NCBI GenBank assembly: GCA_016218915.1
Contig: JACRCQ010000050.1
Location: forward strand, 22,309 to 86,308
Direction: 5' to 3'
Source: Deltaproteobacteria bacterium
Lineage (GTDB): Bacteria > Myxococcota_A > Polyangia > Polyangiales > Polyangiaceae
DNA: 64,000 nt
Position 1 is the first letter of the stretch, and the number at the start of each line of letters is the position of its first letter. The notes beneath the pieces were generated by a model. It was given only the letters and a program-made list of their open reading frames with translations, was not told the origin of the DNA and did not search any database. This document shows, in pieces, positions 46,217 to 55,084 of the stretch. Position numbers and translations under genes: made by a program.

Positions 46217-48135
46217 ATAGGGGTAGGGACGGCCGGGTATTGACCGGCCGCCCCTCCCTCCGAACCGGACAGGCGGATGTCCCGCATCCGGCTCTCCAGT
46301 TGATGGTTCCCCTCATCCTGAGGATTGCACCAGACGCGCACGCTCTTCGACCATCGAGAGAAGCCCGTGCTCGCGAAAGAAATCGTTCGGCCAGCGTTGA
46401 TGGTCCTTGCCATTGGCTCGGCCTCGACGGTGGGTCCGCTTGCGTAGGATGGCGCGCAGCCGTCCTCGTACCCAACTGTCGAGCCGGGCAAAGATGTTGG
46501 CACCGTGCTTGAAGTATTCGAGGAATCCGCGAAGCGCGGGGTTCAAACGCCGGATGATGGCCTCCAGACTGTGACCATTGCATCGATGCGTCTTGTCCCG
46601 GACCGAGTCCTTGAACTTTCGCAGACTCTTGTCGCGGGGCCATTTCCCCACGTGTATCGGGGGCCCCTTGCTCAGCTGGAAATGGTAGCCGAGGAAGTCG
46701 AAGCCCTGCATCTGCGTGACCTGCACGATGCGGGTCTTGGTCGGATGCAGGCTCAATCCCGCCTTCTCCACCCACTCGCGCAGCAAGTCCATGGCCTGTT
46801 GCGCATGCTGCTCGTCGCGACACTGGATGACCATGTCGTCGGCGTATCGCGTCATCTCGAAACCCCGGCTCGCCATCAGATGGTCGAGAGGGTCCAGATA
46901 GATGTTCGCCAACAGCGGGCTGATGACGGCACCCTGCGGTGTTCCTTGTTCCGGTTGCCATTCCTGCATCGTGTCGAGCACTCGTTGCTTGAGGTAGCTT
47001 CGAACCAGGTCCAGGACCCGGCTGTCCGCCACCCGCTGCTCGACTCGCGCCAACAACTGCTCGTGCGGAATCGTGTCGAAGAAGCTCTTCAGGTCCACGT
47101 CCACGACAAACAGGTGTCTCTTGCTCAGCAGGCAACTCACCCGCCGCAACGCATCCTTGCATCCTCGTCCGGGTCGGAAGCCGTAGCTGTGCTCGGCGAA
47201 GTCCCGCTCGAAGATTGGTTCAAGAACGTTGCGTAACGCGGTCTGCGCGATGCGATCGCGAACCGTCGGAATCCCCAGCGGGCGTAGCTCGCGGCTGCCT
47301 GTCTTGGGGATGTAGGTGCGGCGCACTGCCTGCGGGTAGTATCGACCCTCCCGCAGCTGTTCGCAGAGTCGCTGCAAGTTCGCGTCCCGGTTTCGCTCGA
47401 ACACGCTCACACTCACGTGGTCTATGCCCGCACTGCCTCGGTTGGCGACGACCCTCTTGGTCGCCGCTTGCAGGTTGCGAGGCGCGTAGACCTTGTCCAT
47501 CAGGCTGTACCAGACGCCTCCCTTCACCCCCTGTTCGAGGGCGTGCAACATGCGTGGCGTCCATGCCGCAGGTTCCACCCACGACCAGCGTTCGCTGACC
47601 GCGGCCTCTCCGTCTTGTTTAGCCGTCGCCGGCACTGCCAACGGTAGGTCTTCCTGCTTCATCTGTTCCTCGCATCCATCTCCCTGCGGGGCCTTTGCTC
47701 CGCGCCCATTACAGGCGCCTCATCGCTCCTACGCCCGCTCTGACTTCCAGACGGCTCTCGTGGTCACCGCCTGGAGCTCCCACCTTCACGAACGTCATCT
47801 TCCGACCGTCCCGTCTCCAACCACCGTTGGCCTCCTGTGGTCGCTTTCATTCGCTCACTCTTTTCGCTCAGCGCCACAGGCGCCCCTGCGGGTTCCCCCC
47901 AGGGGTCGGGCTTCACCACGAACGGCAGGCTGTGCCAGGTTTCCGGCCGAATCGAGCTTCCTTGTCGTCCGGGCCGGTCGTTCGCCTCGGGTTGCTCTCC
48001 ACCCTGCTTTCGGATTCGCTGTTGATGTTCGGTCATACCCTCCTTCAGCAACGCAGTTACCTCTGGCTACGGGCAGTGGAGCTACTGCCCGAGGAGGACT
48101 TCCACCTCCCTGGTGACGTGCGCTCGATGGCGCAC
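46217..48135 (-). mobile_element. Group II intron with reverse transcriptase
   Basis: Complete element of about 1.92 kb on the minus strand. The 5' end is GTGCGCC at 48135-48129, a typical group II start. About 470 bases of folded RNA (domains I-III, and the exposed part of IV) precede the RT gene. Domain V is 33 bases at 46294-46262 (GAGCCGG ... CCGGTTC) with an AGC triad, and domain VI at about 46255-46219 ends in CCCCTAT, giving a 3' boundary near 46217. The 5' exon ends five bases from a REP-like palindrome (48141-48159). The 3' exon holds GCGCGCC-act-GGCGCGC at 46197-46213. Confidence 0.85.
46313..47662 (-). CDS. ltrA: Group II intron reverse transcriptase/maturase
   Basis: 449 residues encoded inside the intron. 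RT blocks: GSAGIDHVSV, RELRPLGIPTVRDRI, YGFRPGRGCKDAL, VVDVDLKSFFDTI, GTPQGAVISPLLANIYLDPLD, active-site YADD in MTRYADDMVI, and KTRIVQ. The GIIM maturase domain follows (GHSLEAIIRRLNPALRGFLEYFKH). The C-terminus is short and shows no HNH endonuclease, so mobility probably uses nicks at replication forks rather than its own target cleavage. The protein helps splicing of, and mobilises, its host intron. The gene appears intact. Confidence 0.95.
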   Translation of the reverse strand: MKQEDLPLAVPATAKQDGEAAVSERWSWVEPAAWTPRMLHALEQGVKGGVWYSLMDKVYAPRNLQAATKRVVANRGSAGIDHVSVSVFERNRDANLQRLCEQLREGRYYPQAVRRTYIPKTGSRELRPLGIPTVRDRIAQTALRNVLEPIFERDFAEHSYGFRPGRGCKDALRRVSCLLSKRHLFVVDVDLKSFFDTIPHEQLLARVEQRVADSRVLDLVRSYLKQRVLDTMQEWQPEQGTPQGAVISPLLANIYLDPLDHLMASRGFEMTRYADDMVIQCRDEQHAQQAMDLLREWVEKAGLSLHPTKTRIVQVTQMQGFDFLGYHFQLSKGPPIHVGKWPRDKSLRKFKDSVRDKTHRCNGHSLEAIIRRLNPALRGFLEYFKHGANIFARLDSWVRGRLRAILRKRTHRRGRANGKDHQRWPNDFFREHGLLSMVEERARLVQSSG

Positions 48136-48140
48136 CGTTC

Positions 48141-48159
48141 GACGCGGCATCGCCGCGTC
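48141..48159. repeat. REP-like palindrome at the intron's 5' exon edge
   Basis: GACGCGGCATCGCCGCGTC, with 7-bp arms around CATCG, begins five bases past the intron boundary. Its core matches the palindrome at 16621. Confidence 0.65.
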
Positions 48160-48249
48160 TCTGCGACCCCGATTTGGCTCTGAAGCCAGCGACAGAGCCG
48201 CCAGGGGCGTTGACTCATCGGGTGGCCTGCTCGACACTTGGGATGCGCC

Positions 48250-48753
48250 ATGCCGATCAAGCCGCCTGACAGCTCTGCACAGCCTGACGCAACGAGGGAA
48301 GTGCTGAATGTGCTCCAGGGATGCCATGACCTGGAGCTGGTTGCGGCGCAGATCTACCAACGCTTCGCAGAGACCCACAAGGACATCCCGGACATTGCGG
48401 CCCTGTGGCGCAAGACAGCGGCGGAAGAAGACAGCCACGCGCAACAGATCGCTTTTGCCATGCGCATGCGCAAGGACCTCGTGGTCGGCACCAAGTCCGA
48501 TCGCATCAAGGTGTTCGAGATCCTCGCCTTCGCCCGGGCGGTCCTGATCGAGGTGACGGCCAAGCCGCTGTCGGTCGTGGATGCGCTCAAGAAGGCGATC
48601 GAGCTGGAGACGCGGTTCCAGACGTTCCACCTCGACGAGGTGGCCGTGTTCGCGGATGAAGGGCAGCGTCAGCTGTTCCGCGCCATGCAAGCGGCTGACC
48701 GGGCTCACGTCAGCGCGCTGGAGAAGGCGTTGGCGCGCTTCGAAGGTTGCTGA
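48250..48753 (+). CDS. Ferritin-like/rubrerythrin-type diiron protein
   Basis: 167 residues from ATG 48250. A four-helix ferritin-like fold is suggested by ExxH-type metal ligands: LELVAAQIYQRFAE, RKTAAEEDSHAQQIAFAM, KKAIELETRFQTFH, and DRAHVSALEKALARFEGC. Such proteins bind iron and detoxify peroxide or act as oxidative-stress carriers. No rubredoxin domain is present. Starts after the intron insertion. Confidence 0.75.
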   Translation: MPIKPPDSSAQPDATREVLNVLQGCHDLELVAAQIYQRFAETHKDIPDIAALWRKTAAEEDSHAQQIAFAMRMRKDLVVGTKSDRIKVFEILAFARAVLIEVTAKPLSVVDALKKAIELETRFQTFHLDEVAVFADEGQRQLFRAMQAADRAHVSALEKALARFEGC

Positions 48754-48806
48754 ATCAGCATGCGGGGCCTGGGGTCGCAGGCCAGAGCCACGGAGGTCGA
48801 GGGATC

Positions 48807-49805
48807 TTGAGCGCGAGCAACAGGCACCGACGCATCGCGCTCATTGTCATCGCGCTCGCGGCTTGCGCGGGGGCATGTCGACGCTCCGGGCGCGCACCTG
48901 CTGCGCTGTCCCCAGGGGATGAGAGGCTCGAGATCGATCATGCCGGGCTCAAGCGCTCGTCGCTCGTTCATGTGCCGCCCCAGGCGCGCGCGGGCAAGCC
49001 GCTGCCGGTCGTGCTCGATCTGCATGGCGGCGGAGGCAATGCGGAGAGCCAGAAGAAGTACTCGGCCATGGATGGCCTCGCGGACAAGGAAGGCTTCGTC
49101 GTCCTGTACCCCAACGGCTACGGCAAGCTCGGCGAACGGCTGCTCACGTGGAACGCTGGATCGTGCTGCGGTCCGGCGATGAAGGACAACGTCGACGACG
49201 TGGGCTTCCTGCTCGGGCTGGTGGATGCGCTGTCGCGCAGGCTGCCCATCGATCCTGCCCGTGTGTATGCGACGGGCCTTTCGAATGGGGCCATGATGGC
49301 CTATCGGCTCGCTGCAGAGGCGCCGGATCGAATCGCGGCGATCGCTCCGGTTGCAGGAGCCGGGTACGCTGCGCCGTCGCATTCCAAACGGGCAGTGCCG
49401 GTGATGCACATCCACAGCGTGGACGATCCGCGCGCTTTGTACCTCGGTGGCGAGGGACCGCCGTTCCCGATGACGAACAGCCGGGTCACGCACGAGCCGG
49501 TCGAGGCTGTGCTCGCACGTTGGGTTGCGGCCAACGGCTGTGCGCCAACGCCCGTGGAGACCCGGTCGATCGTCGGGGCTCCGGGCACGCTCGACGCAGG
49601 GCAGACCGCGCGACGCCTCGAATGGTCACGCTGTCGGGACGGCGCCGAAGTGGTTCATTGGAAGCTGACGGGCGCAGGGCATGTGTGGCCCGGAGGCGAT
49701 CGCCACTTCCTGGAAAAGACGCTTGGGCCCGGGACCGCGATCATCGATGCGAATGTTGAGATGTGGCTGTTTTTCAGGGGGCACCCGTTGCCGGCCCCAC
49801 GGTGA
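48807..49805 (+). CDS. LpqC-type esterase/PHB-depolymerase-family lipoprotein
   Basis: 332 residues from TTG 48807, with GGAGG ten bases upstream. Signal (IALIVIALAACAGAC) with lipobox. Esterase of the PHB depolymerase/feruloyl-esterase group: VVLDLHGGGGNAE, WNAGSCCG, VDDVGFLLGLVD, VYATGLSNGAMMAYRLA with nucleophile Ser in GLSNG, PVMHIHSVDDPRALY with Asp, and AGHVWPGGD with His. It likely cleaves ester bonds of polymers outside the cell. Confidence 0.84.
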   Translation: MSASNRHRRIALIVIALAACAGACRRSGRAPAALSPGDERLEIDHAGLKRSSLVHVPPQARAGKPLPVVLDLHGGGGNAESQKKYSAMDGLADKEGFVVLYPNGYGKLGERLLTWNAGSCCGPAMKDNVDDVGFLLGLVDALSRRLPIDPARVYATGLSNGAMMAYRLAAEAPDRIAAIAPVAGAGYAAPSHSKRAVPVMHIHSVDDPRALYLGGEGPPFPMTNSRVTHEPVEAVLARWVAANGCAPTPVETRSIVGAPGTLDAGQTARRLEWSRCRDGAEVVHWKLTGAGHVWPGGDRHFLEKTLGPGTAIIDANVEMWLFFRGHPLPAPR

Positions 49806-49955
49806 GCCCTGGGCGCGCCTGTTTCCCAGCAAAGCTCGTTCGTGAAGCCAGATCTCAATTTGCCGTCGTGCCTGGACAGGATCTGACGCAGCGCGTATTC
49901 TGCGCCGATCTCCCGCGGGGCCCAGTCGGGCCTCGAAAACTCCTGGAGGACGACC

Positions 49956-50951
49956 ATGAACAGCAAGCGGACCTTTGCCGAAGCCCTGGAACGCGCACTT
50001 CATCGCACCAAGGCTGGCAAGCTCATCGTAGTTGCGAATGCCGGTGTCGGGCTGACCGCTCTGGTCGGAGGTCCTGCACTGCAGGGGTGCGGGTCCGAGG
50101 GCAGCTCCCAGGAGAACACGGTTCCGTCGGAGAATCCCGATGACGGGATCCTGATTGGGGCAGACGGCAAGGGGGACTGGGCGCAGGACGAGGGCAAGCG
50201 CGACACCAAGATGGTCGCGTACACGGGTGAGTCCTGGCGAGAGGACAAGAACTGCGAGCCGCGCGCCGGCTGCATGAGCACAGACGTGTTCCTCAAGCTT
50301 CGCGTCCAGCCCGTGCAGAACGTCAACCTCGACAAGAAGCGCGTGGGCGTCGTGTACCACGAGCCCGGCCGCACGGGGCAGACCACGGTGCTCGGCGAGT
50401 TCTACTCGACGCTGCAGGACGGCACCGAGGAATGGCATGTGCGCGTGTCGCTCAAGAAGTGGGAGCACGCAGGCGCGTTCATGTTCACGGCCTGGTACCA
50501 GGACGGCGCGGGCAACACGTACTACGACGACAACGAAGGGGAGTATCACGCTGCAGCGTGGCAGGGCACCTGGTCGATCATCCACAACTCGCACGGTGCC
50601 AGCCCGATCCTGAACGATGGCGGTCTGACCGGCTCGCTGATCATGGAGCTGCTCGACCTCGACTACGACAAGGACGTGCGTCTGGTCTGGACCCTCGACA
50701 GCTGGAAGACGGTGAACGAGTACAAGATCGGCTCTGAGCACGTGAACAACTGGCACTGGCTCAAGAACACGTACAACGGCATGCAGCTGTGGGAGATCAC
50801 GCTCGACTACAAGGGCAGCTTCGACAAGTTCGAGTACGCGGTGGTCTATCGCCACGGCGGCAAGAACGGCTCCAAGGTCTACGAGTTCTGGGACAACAAC
50901 GGCGGGTACAACTACCAGGTCAGCAAGAACCAGCCCGGCGCACGGTTCTAG
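49956..50951 (+). CDS. Starch-binding (CBM21/CBM53-like) lipoprotein
   Basis: 331 residues, GGAGG upstream of ATG 49956. An unusually long N-region (MNSKRTFAEALERALHRTKAGKL) precedes a hydrophobic stretch and lipobox ALQGC at about residue 46. The body has two related beta repeats, each with a hydrophobic strand then a W/Y-DxN-containing end: KRVGVVYHEPGRTG to TYYDDNEGEYHAA, and DVRLVWTLDSWKTVNEY to YEFWDNNGGYNYQ. WDNNGGYNY is the signature of CBM21/CBM53 starch-binding modules. A paralogue without a signal peptide is encoded at 54248. The two-Cys segment NCEPRAGC could form a disulfide. Confidence 0.82.
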   Translation: MNSKRTFAEALERALHRTKAGKLIVVANAGVGLTALVGGPALQGCGSEGSSQENTVPSENPDDGILIGADGKGDWAQDEGKRDTKMVAYTGESWREDKNCEPRAGCMSTDVFLKLRVQPVQNVNLDKKRVGVVYHEPGRTGQTTVLGEFYSTLQDGTEEWHVRVSLKKWEHAGAFMFTAWYQDGAGNTYYDDNEGEYHAAAWQGTWSIIHNSHGASPILNDGGLTGSLIMELLDLDYDKDVRLVWTLDSWKTVNEYKIGSEHVNNWHWLKNTYNGMQLWEITLDYKGSFDKFEYAVVYRHGGKNGSKVYEFWDNNGGYNYQVSKNQPGARF

Positions 50952-51072
50952 ACGCAAGGCGATCCACTCCAACCGCCCGGGATACGAGCAGCCCAGGAAG
51001 GCACCGCGCAACGCGGGACACAGCCCAGCATCCCGATCTCCCGACTCCCTGTGAACTTATCCGACCTGCAAG

Positions 51073-54000
51073 GTGGAACCTTGGGGTTTGAGGGGGGTAG
51101 AATCGCTCCGCCCCGTGAAACCCAGACTCCAGACTCCAGGCGATGCGGTCTACCAGCAGGCCGGCGAACGGATCGTCTTTCGCTTCCGCCCCGGTTGGGC
51201 AGTCCCCTTTGCTGAAGTCCGCGGTGATCTCGTGCACTGGCAGGAAGGCCTCGAGATGACCCCTGCCAGCGACGGCTGGTGGGAGGCATCGACCCGCGTC
51301 CCAGCCGGTACCTATTCCTACAAGTTCGTCGCAGGAGGCTCGGCCTGGCAGCTCGATCTGGCGAATCCGCGCACCCGGGCCACGGACGGGAACCGCAACA
51401 GCCTGCTGGTGGTCGGCGGGACCGACGAGCCGATCATGCATGCGCCTGCGCCGCCCTATCTGCACCTGCTCGACAGCGGCGAGCTGTGCGTGCGTGCCGG
51501 GCTTCGCCGCGGTGCTGTCGACATGCTTCGGTTGTGCTGGGACGAGGGGCATGGAATGCGCTCAGCGCCCATGGCCCTGGTCGCCGAGGAGGATGACCAC
51601 CTGCTGCTCGAGGCGTGCCTCCCGGTGTCAGCGCGCGCGGTCGAGTACCTCTTCCAGCTGCCTGACGGGCGTCTGCTCGGTCGGGCCGGAGGTCCTGGAC
51701 AAGCGTTTCACCTGGAGACGGCTTCCCTTCACCGGAGCGCACCGGCCTGGTGGAAGGATGCCGTGATCTACTCCATCCTGGTGGACCGGTTCCGTCGGGG
51801 AGACGCGGAAGGGTTCTGGACTCCAGAGCAAGAAGCGATTCGCGATGGCTCGCTGGCAGGTGGCGATCTGTCCGGGATCGTGGAGGCGCTCCCTCACCTC
51901 GTGGATCTCGGAATCACGGCCCTGCACCTTACCCCGATCGTTCTGGCCCGATCTTCCCATCGCTACGACGGAGTGGACCTGCGCACGGTAGATCCTGCGC
52001 TCGGCGGCGAGCCAGCCTTGCAGCGGTTGCTCGACGAAGCGCTCGCCGTGGGCATCCGCGTGCTGCTCGATGTCTCGATCACCCACGTTCACAGGGACTT
52101 CTTTGCATTCCGCGACGTGCGCGATCACGGGCAGGCATCCCCCTACTGGGAATGGTTCTACCCTCGGCACCATCCCTTCCAGGAAGGGCTCGTTCCGGGC
52201 TACCTGCATTACCGCAAGGGCGCCTGGCAGCAGCCGCTCCTGCGGCTGGATCACCCTGAGGTCGCGGACTATCTCACATCGACCTTCGAGCATTGGGCAC
52301 GGGCCGGCGCCGACGGATTCCGCATCGACGCTGCAGCGGACGTCCCCCTGGATCTGCTGCGACGGATCACGCGCGCCGTGCGATCGGTGCGCCCGGATGC
52401 AGCCGTGTTCGGTGAGGTCGTCACGGACAACATTCACCGGTGGAACAGCGGTGCAGTCGACTCGGTCACAGACTTCCCTTCCCAGGAGATCCTGTATGAC
52501 TGGGTGTGGCGCAAGCGCCTCGGAGCCTGTGCAGCGGGCGCTGCCTGGAGCCGACGTCGCTTCTGGCGAGGGGGTCCGGGCTGGTCGGCCATCACCTTCG
52601 TGGGCACCCATGATCAGCATCGTCTGCGCACCCTCACCAAGGATGCCCGCGCAACACGCCTCGGCCTGCTGGCCGTGCTGATGCGCCCGGAAGTGCCTTT
52701 GCTCTACTACGGCGACGAGGCGGGGCTCCATGCGTCGGAAGCGGGCCGCAACTTCGAGGACACCTGGCCGGACCGTCAATGCATGCCATGGGATCGCTCG
52801 AAGTGGGACCAGGACACCTGGAACCTCGTGCGCGAGGCGCTCCTGATTCGCGCGTCGAGCACAGCCTTGCGACGAGGCGATGAGCGCTACCTCCCGGTCG
52901 AGCCCGTGGGAGCGTCCGCAGACGACGTGCTGGCCATGCGCCGAACGTGGGGAGAGAGCGTGGTCGACGTGATCCTTCATCGCGGGGAAGGAGACTGCAC
53001 GGTCTCGCTGCCGACGAATGCGCCCTCCTGCGGACGGCTGCTGCTGTCGACCGGCAGCGCGGCGGTGAATCCCGCGCAAGGCCTGATCACGCTCGGCCCC
53101 TGGTCTGCAGCCGTGATCGAGCGCATTCCCCCCCCAGACACGGCACTCGCGTGGAATCGGGCGGTCGAGGACAACAGGCGCGCAAGCGCGGCAGCGTTCC
53201 GGAGCGGCGCGGTGGAATGGGTCGGCCTGCCTTCCCACCTGTATCTGACCGTGACCGAGTCGTGCAACCTTCGCTGCCGTCACTGCATCAACCATTCGCC
53301 GTCGCTCACCTGCGCTGGCACGGCCAGGCAGATGCAGCCCTGGCTCCTGGACCGGTTGCAGGATGCGTTCGCAGCAGCGGACTACTTCGCATTCACGCAC
53401 GGCGGCGAATCGCTCACCTCTGCCATGCTGCCCGAGGTTCTGCGCGCCATTCAGGCTGCTCGCGCATCCCATCCGCGCCGCTACGACGTCCACCTGCTCA
53501 CCAACGGCATGCTCCTTTCCTCTGACAAGCTGCGCTCCCTGATCGATCTCGGAGTCACCAGCATCGGGGTTTCGCTCGATGGCGCGCGAGCGGAGACGAC
53601 CGAGCGGCTGCGGCTGGGCAGCTCTCACCCGATGGTGATCAAGAACCTCCGCCACGCGGTTCGGATGCGCGCGCAAGCCGATCTGCGGGTGGGAATCTCC
53701 ATGGTCGTGAGCGCATCCAACCTCCCGGAGCTGGCAGACATGGCGAGCCTCGCCCTCGACCTGGGCGTGGACTGGCTCAAGCTCGAGGAGATGTTCCCTT
53801 CCTCGGCCGTGGCACGCCAGGAGCTGGTGGCGCCGTCCGATCCCCGATTGGCTGAAGCGATGGCCACGGTGCGACGCGTCGTCGCGGGAAGTCGTCTGGT
53901 GCTCGTCGATCACCTGTCACCGCCCTCGGGCTGTGAATGCGAGGCGCGGGATCGCCCGGACCTGCGCGAGTTCCGCAGGGCCGACGACTTCGCGAACCGC

Positions 54001-54258
54001 GCGCACTTCCAGCCTTGTCGCGCTGCCTGGCAGCAGGCGTGCGTCGATCCGGACGGAAGCGTGCATCCGGTCGACTACCACCATCCAGCGATCGGCAACC
54101 TGCTTCACGACACGATGCTCGACCTGTGGCACAACGGTGCGATGCACGCACTTCGACGGGAAGCCATCGCTCGCATTGCGTCACCGCTGCGCGAAGCGTG
54201 CCCGATTGAAGAGCAGCTGAACCGCATCGACGCAGAGGCCGGCGGCCATGGGCGATAG
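51073..54258 (+). CDS. GH13 alpha-amylase fused to radical SAM domain
   Basis: 1061 residues from GTG 51073; GTG 51115 is an alternative. Residues ~25-115 resemble a glycogen-binding module (VPAGTYSYKFVAGG). Residues ~225-640 form a GH13 barrel: DAVIYSILVDRFRRGD, GDLSGIVEALPHLVDLGITALHLTP, region I LLDVSITHVH, D419 in DGFRIDAA, E448 in FGEVV, D514 in FVGTHDQHR. Residues ~715-1061 are a radical SAM core with C731-x3-C735-x2-C738 (ESCNLRCRHC), FTHGGESLTSAML, and a short SPASM-like end with fewer cysteines (FQPC, QQAC, EAC). I know of no common family with this fusion. The stop overlaps the next start by eleven bases. Confidence 0.88.
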   Translation: MEPWGLRGVESLRPVKPRLQTPGDAVYQQAGERIVFRFRPGWAVPFAEVRGDLVHWQEGLEMTPASDGWWEASTRVPAGTYSYKFVAGGSAWQLDLANPRTRATDGNRNSLLVVGGTDEPIMHAPAPPYLHLLDSGELCVRAGLRRGAVDMLRLCWDEGHGMRSAPMALVAEEDDHLLLEACLPVSARAVEYLFQLPDGRLLGRAGGPGQAFHLETASLHRSAPAWWKDAVIYSILVDRFRRGDAEGFWTPEQEAIRDGSLAGGDLSGIVEALPHLVDLGITALHLTPIVLARSSHRYDGVDLRTVDPALGGEPALQRLLDEALAVGIRVLLDVSITHVHRDFFAFRDVRDHGQASPYWEWFYPRHHPFQEGLVPGYLHYRKGAWQQPLLRLDHPEVADYLTSTFEHWARAGADGFRIDAAADVPLDLLRRITRAVRSVRPDAAVFGEVVTDNIHRWNSGAVDSVTDFPSQEILYDWVWRKRLGACAAGAAWSRRRFWRGGPGWSAITFVGTHDQHRLRTLTKDARATRLGLLAVLMRPEVPLLYYGDEAGLHASEAGRNFEDTWPDRQCMPWDRSKWDQDTWNLVREALLIRASSTALRRGDERYLPVEPVGASADDVLAMRRTWGESVVDVILHRGEGDCTVSLPTNAPSCGRLLLSTGSAAVNPAQGLITLGPWSAAVIERIPPPDTALAWNRAVEDNRRASAAAFRSGAVEWVGLPSHLYLTVTESCNLRCRHCINHSPSLTCAGTARQMQPWLLDRLQDAFAAADYFAFTHGGESLTSAMLPEVLRAIQAARASHPRRYDVHLLTNGMLLSSDKLRSLIDLGVTSIGVSLDGARAETTERLRLGSSHPMVIKNLRHAVRMRAQADLRVGISMVVSASNLPELADMASLALDLGVDWLKLEEMFPSSAVARQELVAPSDPRLAEAMATVRRVVAGSRLVLVDHLSPPSGCECEARDRPDLREFRRADDFANRAHFQPCRAAWQQACVDPDGSVHPVDYHHPAIGNLLHDTMLDLWHNGAMHALRREAIARIASPLREACPIEEQLNRIDAEAGGHGR

Positions 54259-55084
54259 GCGGCTTCTGATTCCACGCGACCGTGAGCTGCGTCCTGATCC
54301 TGCGCCCATCGACGAGCTTCGCACCAGGGCCATCCATGCTCCGGACGTGGTCCGCTACCAGCAGTCCTTCTGGATCGATTCCCGCTCCCAGGATGCGCGC
54401 GGCGCCCTGCGCGAGGTGGACCTGTTCCTGCGAATCGGCGTGATGCGGCCTGAAGGCGCTGATGGAGAGGCGCGACAAGCCGGCGTCGTGTACAAGCTTC
54501 TGGGAAGCAGCGATCGTCGCAAGCAGGAAGGTGTCTTCGCCCGCCGGCTGCCATCCGGCGAGGAAGAGTGGCAGGTGCGGCTATGCCTGCAGGCAAGCTC
54601 CCCTGGCGTGGTGCCCTTCTTTGCCTGGTACGACGATGGCCGCGGGGGCGTGTTCTACGACGACAATGCGCGGCAGCTGCATGTGGTCCTGTGGAAGGAA
54701 GGATTCGAGGTCGTACGCCACGAGTTCGAGGCCACGAACGTGGAGCTGACCGACGCTGGCGTGCGCGGAACGCTCTCCGTGCTGCTCGCGGATCTCGAGT
54801 ACCACAAGGAAGTAGGCCTGGTGTGGACCACGGATGGGTGGAAGACGCACCAGGAGTTCGGAACCGGACCGGCGGCTGTCAACATGTGGCACTGGGTCCG
54901 GGACGCCTTCGAAGGCTTCCAGCAATGGCAGATCGTGCTGGATGTGCCGGGTTCCTTTGATGCGTTCGAGTATGCGATCGTCTATCGCCACGGGGCTGTC
55001 CAAGGCGCGGTCCGTCAGGAGTTCTGGGCAGACAACGGGCACAGGAACTTCGTGGTCCGCCGGGGCCAGGGGAGCAGACCGTGA
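54248..55084 (+). CDS. Cytosolic starch-binding paralogue
   Basis: 278 residues, ATG 54248 inside the amylase/radical SAM gene. Same two-repeat CBM21/CBM53-like architecture as the 49956 protein: GVVYKLLG to VFYDDNARQLHVVLW, and VGLVWTTDGWKT to QEFWADNGHRNFVV, with FEYAIVYRHG matching FEYAVVYRHG in the lipoprotein. There is no signal peptide or lipobox; the first ~25 residues are polar. It could bind alpha-glucan in the cytosol beside the fused enzyme or serve as its protein substrate. Confidence 0.8.
   Translation: MGDRRLLIPRDRELRPDPAPIDELRTRAIHAPDVVRYQQSFWIDSRSQDARGALREVDLFLRIGVMRPEGADGEARQAGVVYKLLGSSDRRKQEGVFARRLPSGEEEWQVRLCLQASSPGVVPFFAWYDDGRGGVFYDDNARQLHVVLWKEGFEVVRHEFEATNVELTDAGVRGTLSVLLADLEYHKEVGLVWTTDGWKTHQEFGTGPAAVNMWHWVRDAFEGFQQWQIVLDVPGSFDAFEYAIVYRHGAVQGAVRQEFWADNGHRNFVVRRGQGSRP

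Noticed and set aside
47764..48051. 95-residue frame in the 5' part of the group II intron
   Set aside because: It lies in the folded RNA domains and has no similarity to intron-encoded proteins.
51628..53913. 761-residue minus-strand frame opposite the amylase/radical SAM gene
   Set aside because: Antisense shadow without motifs; the plus strand has both catalytic sets.
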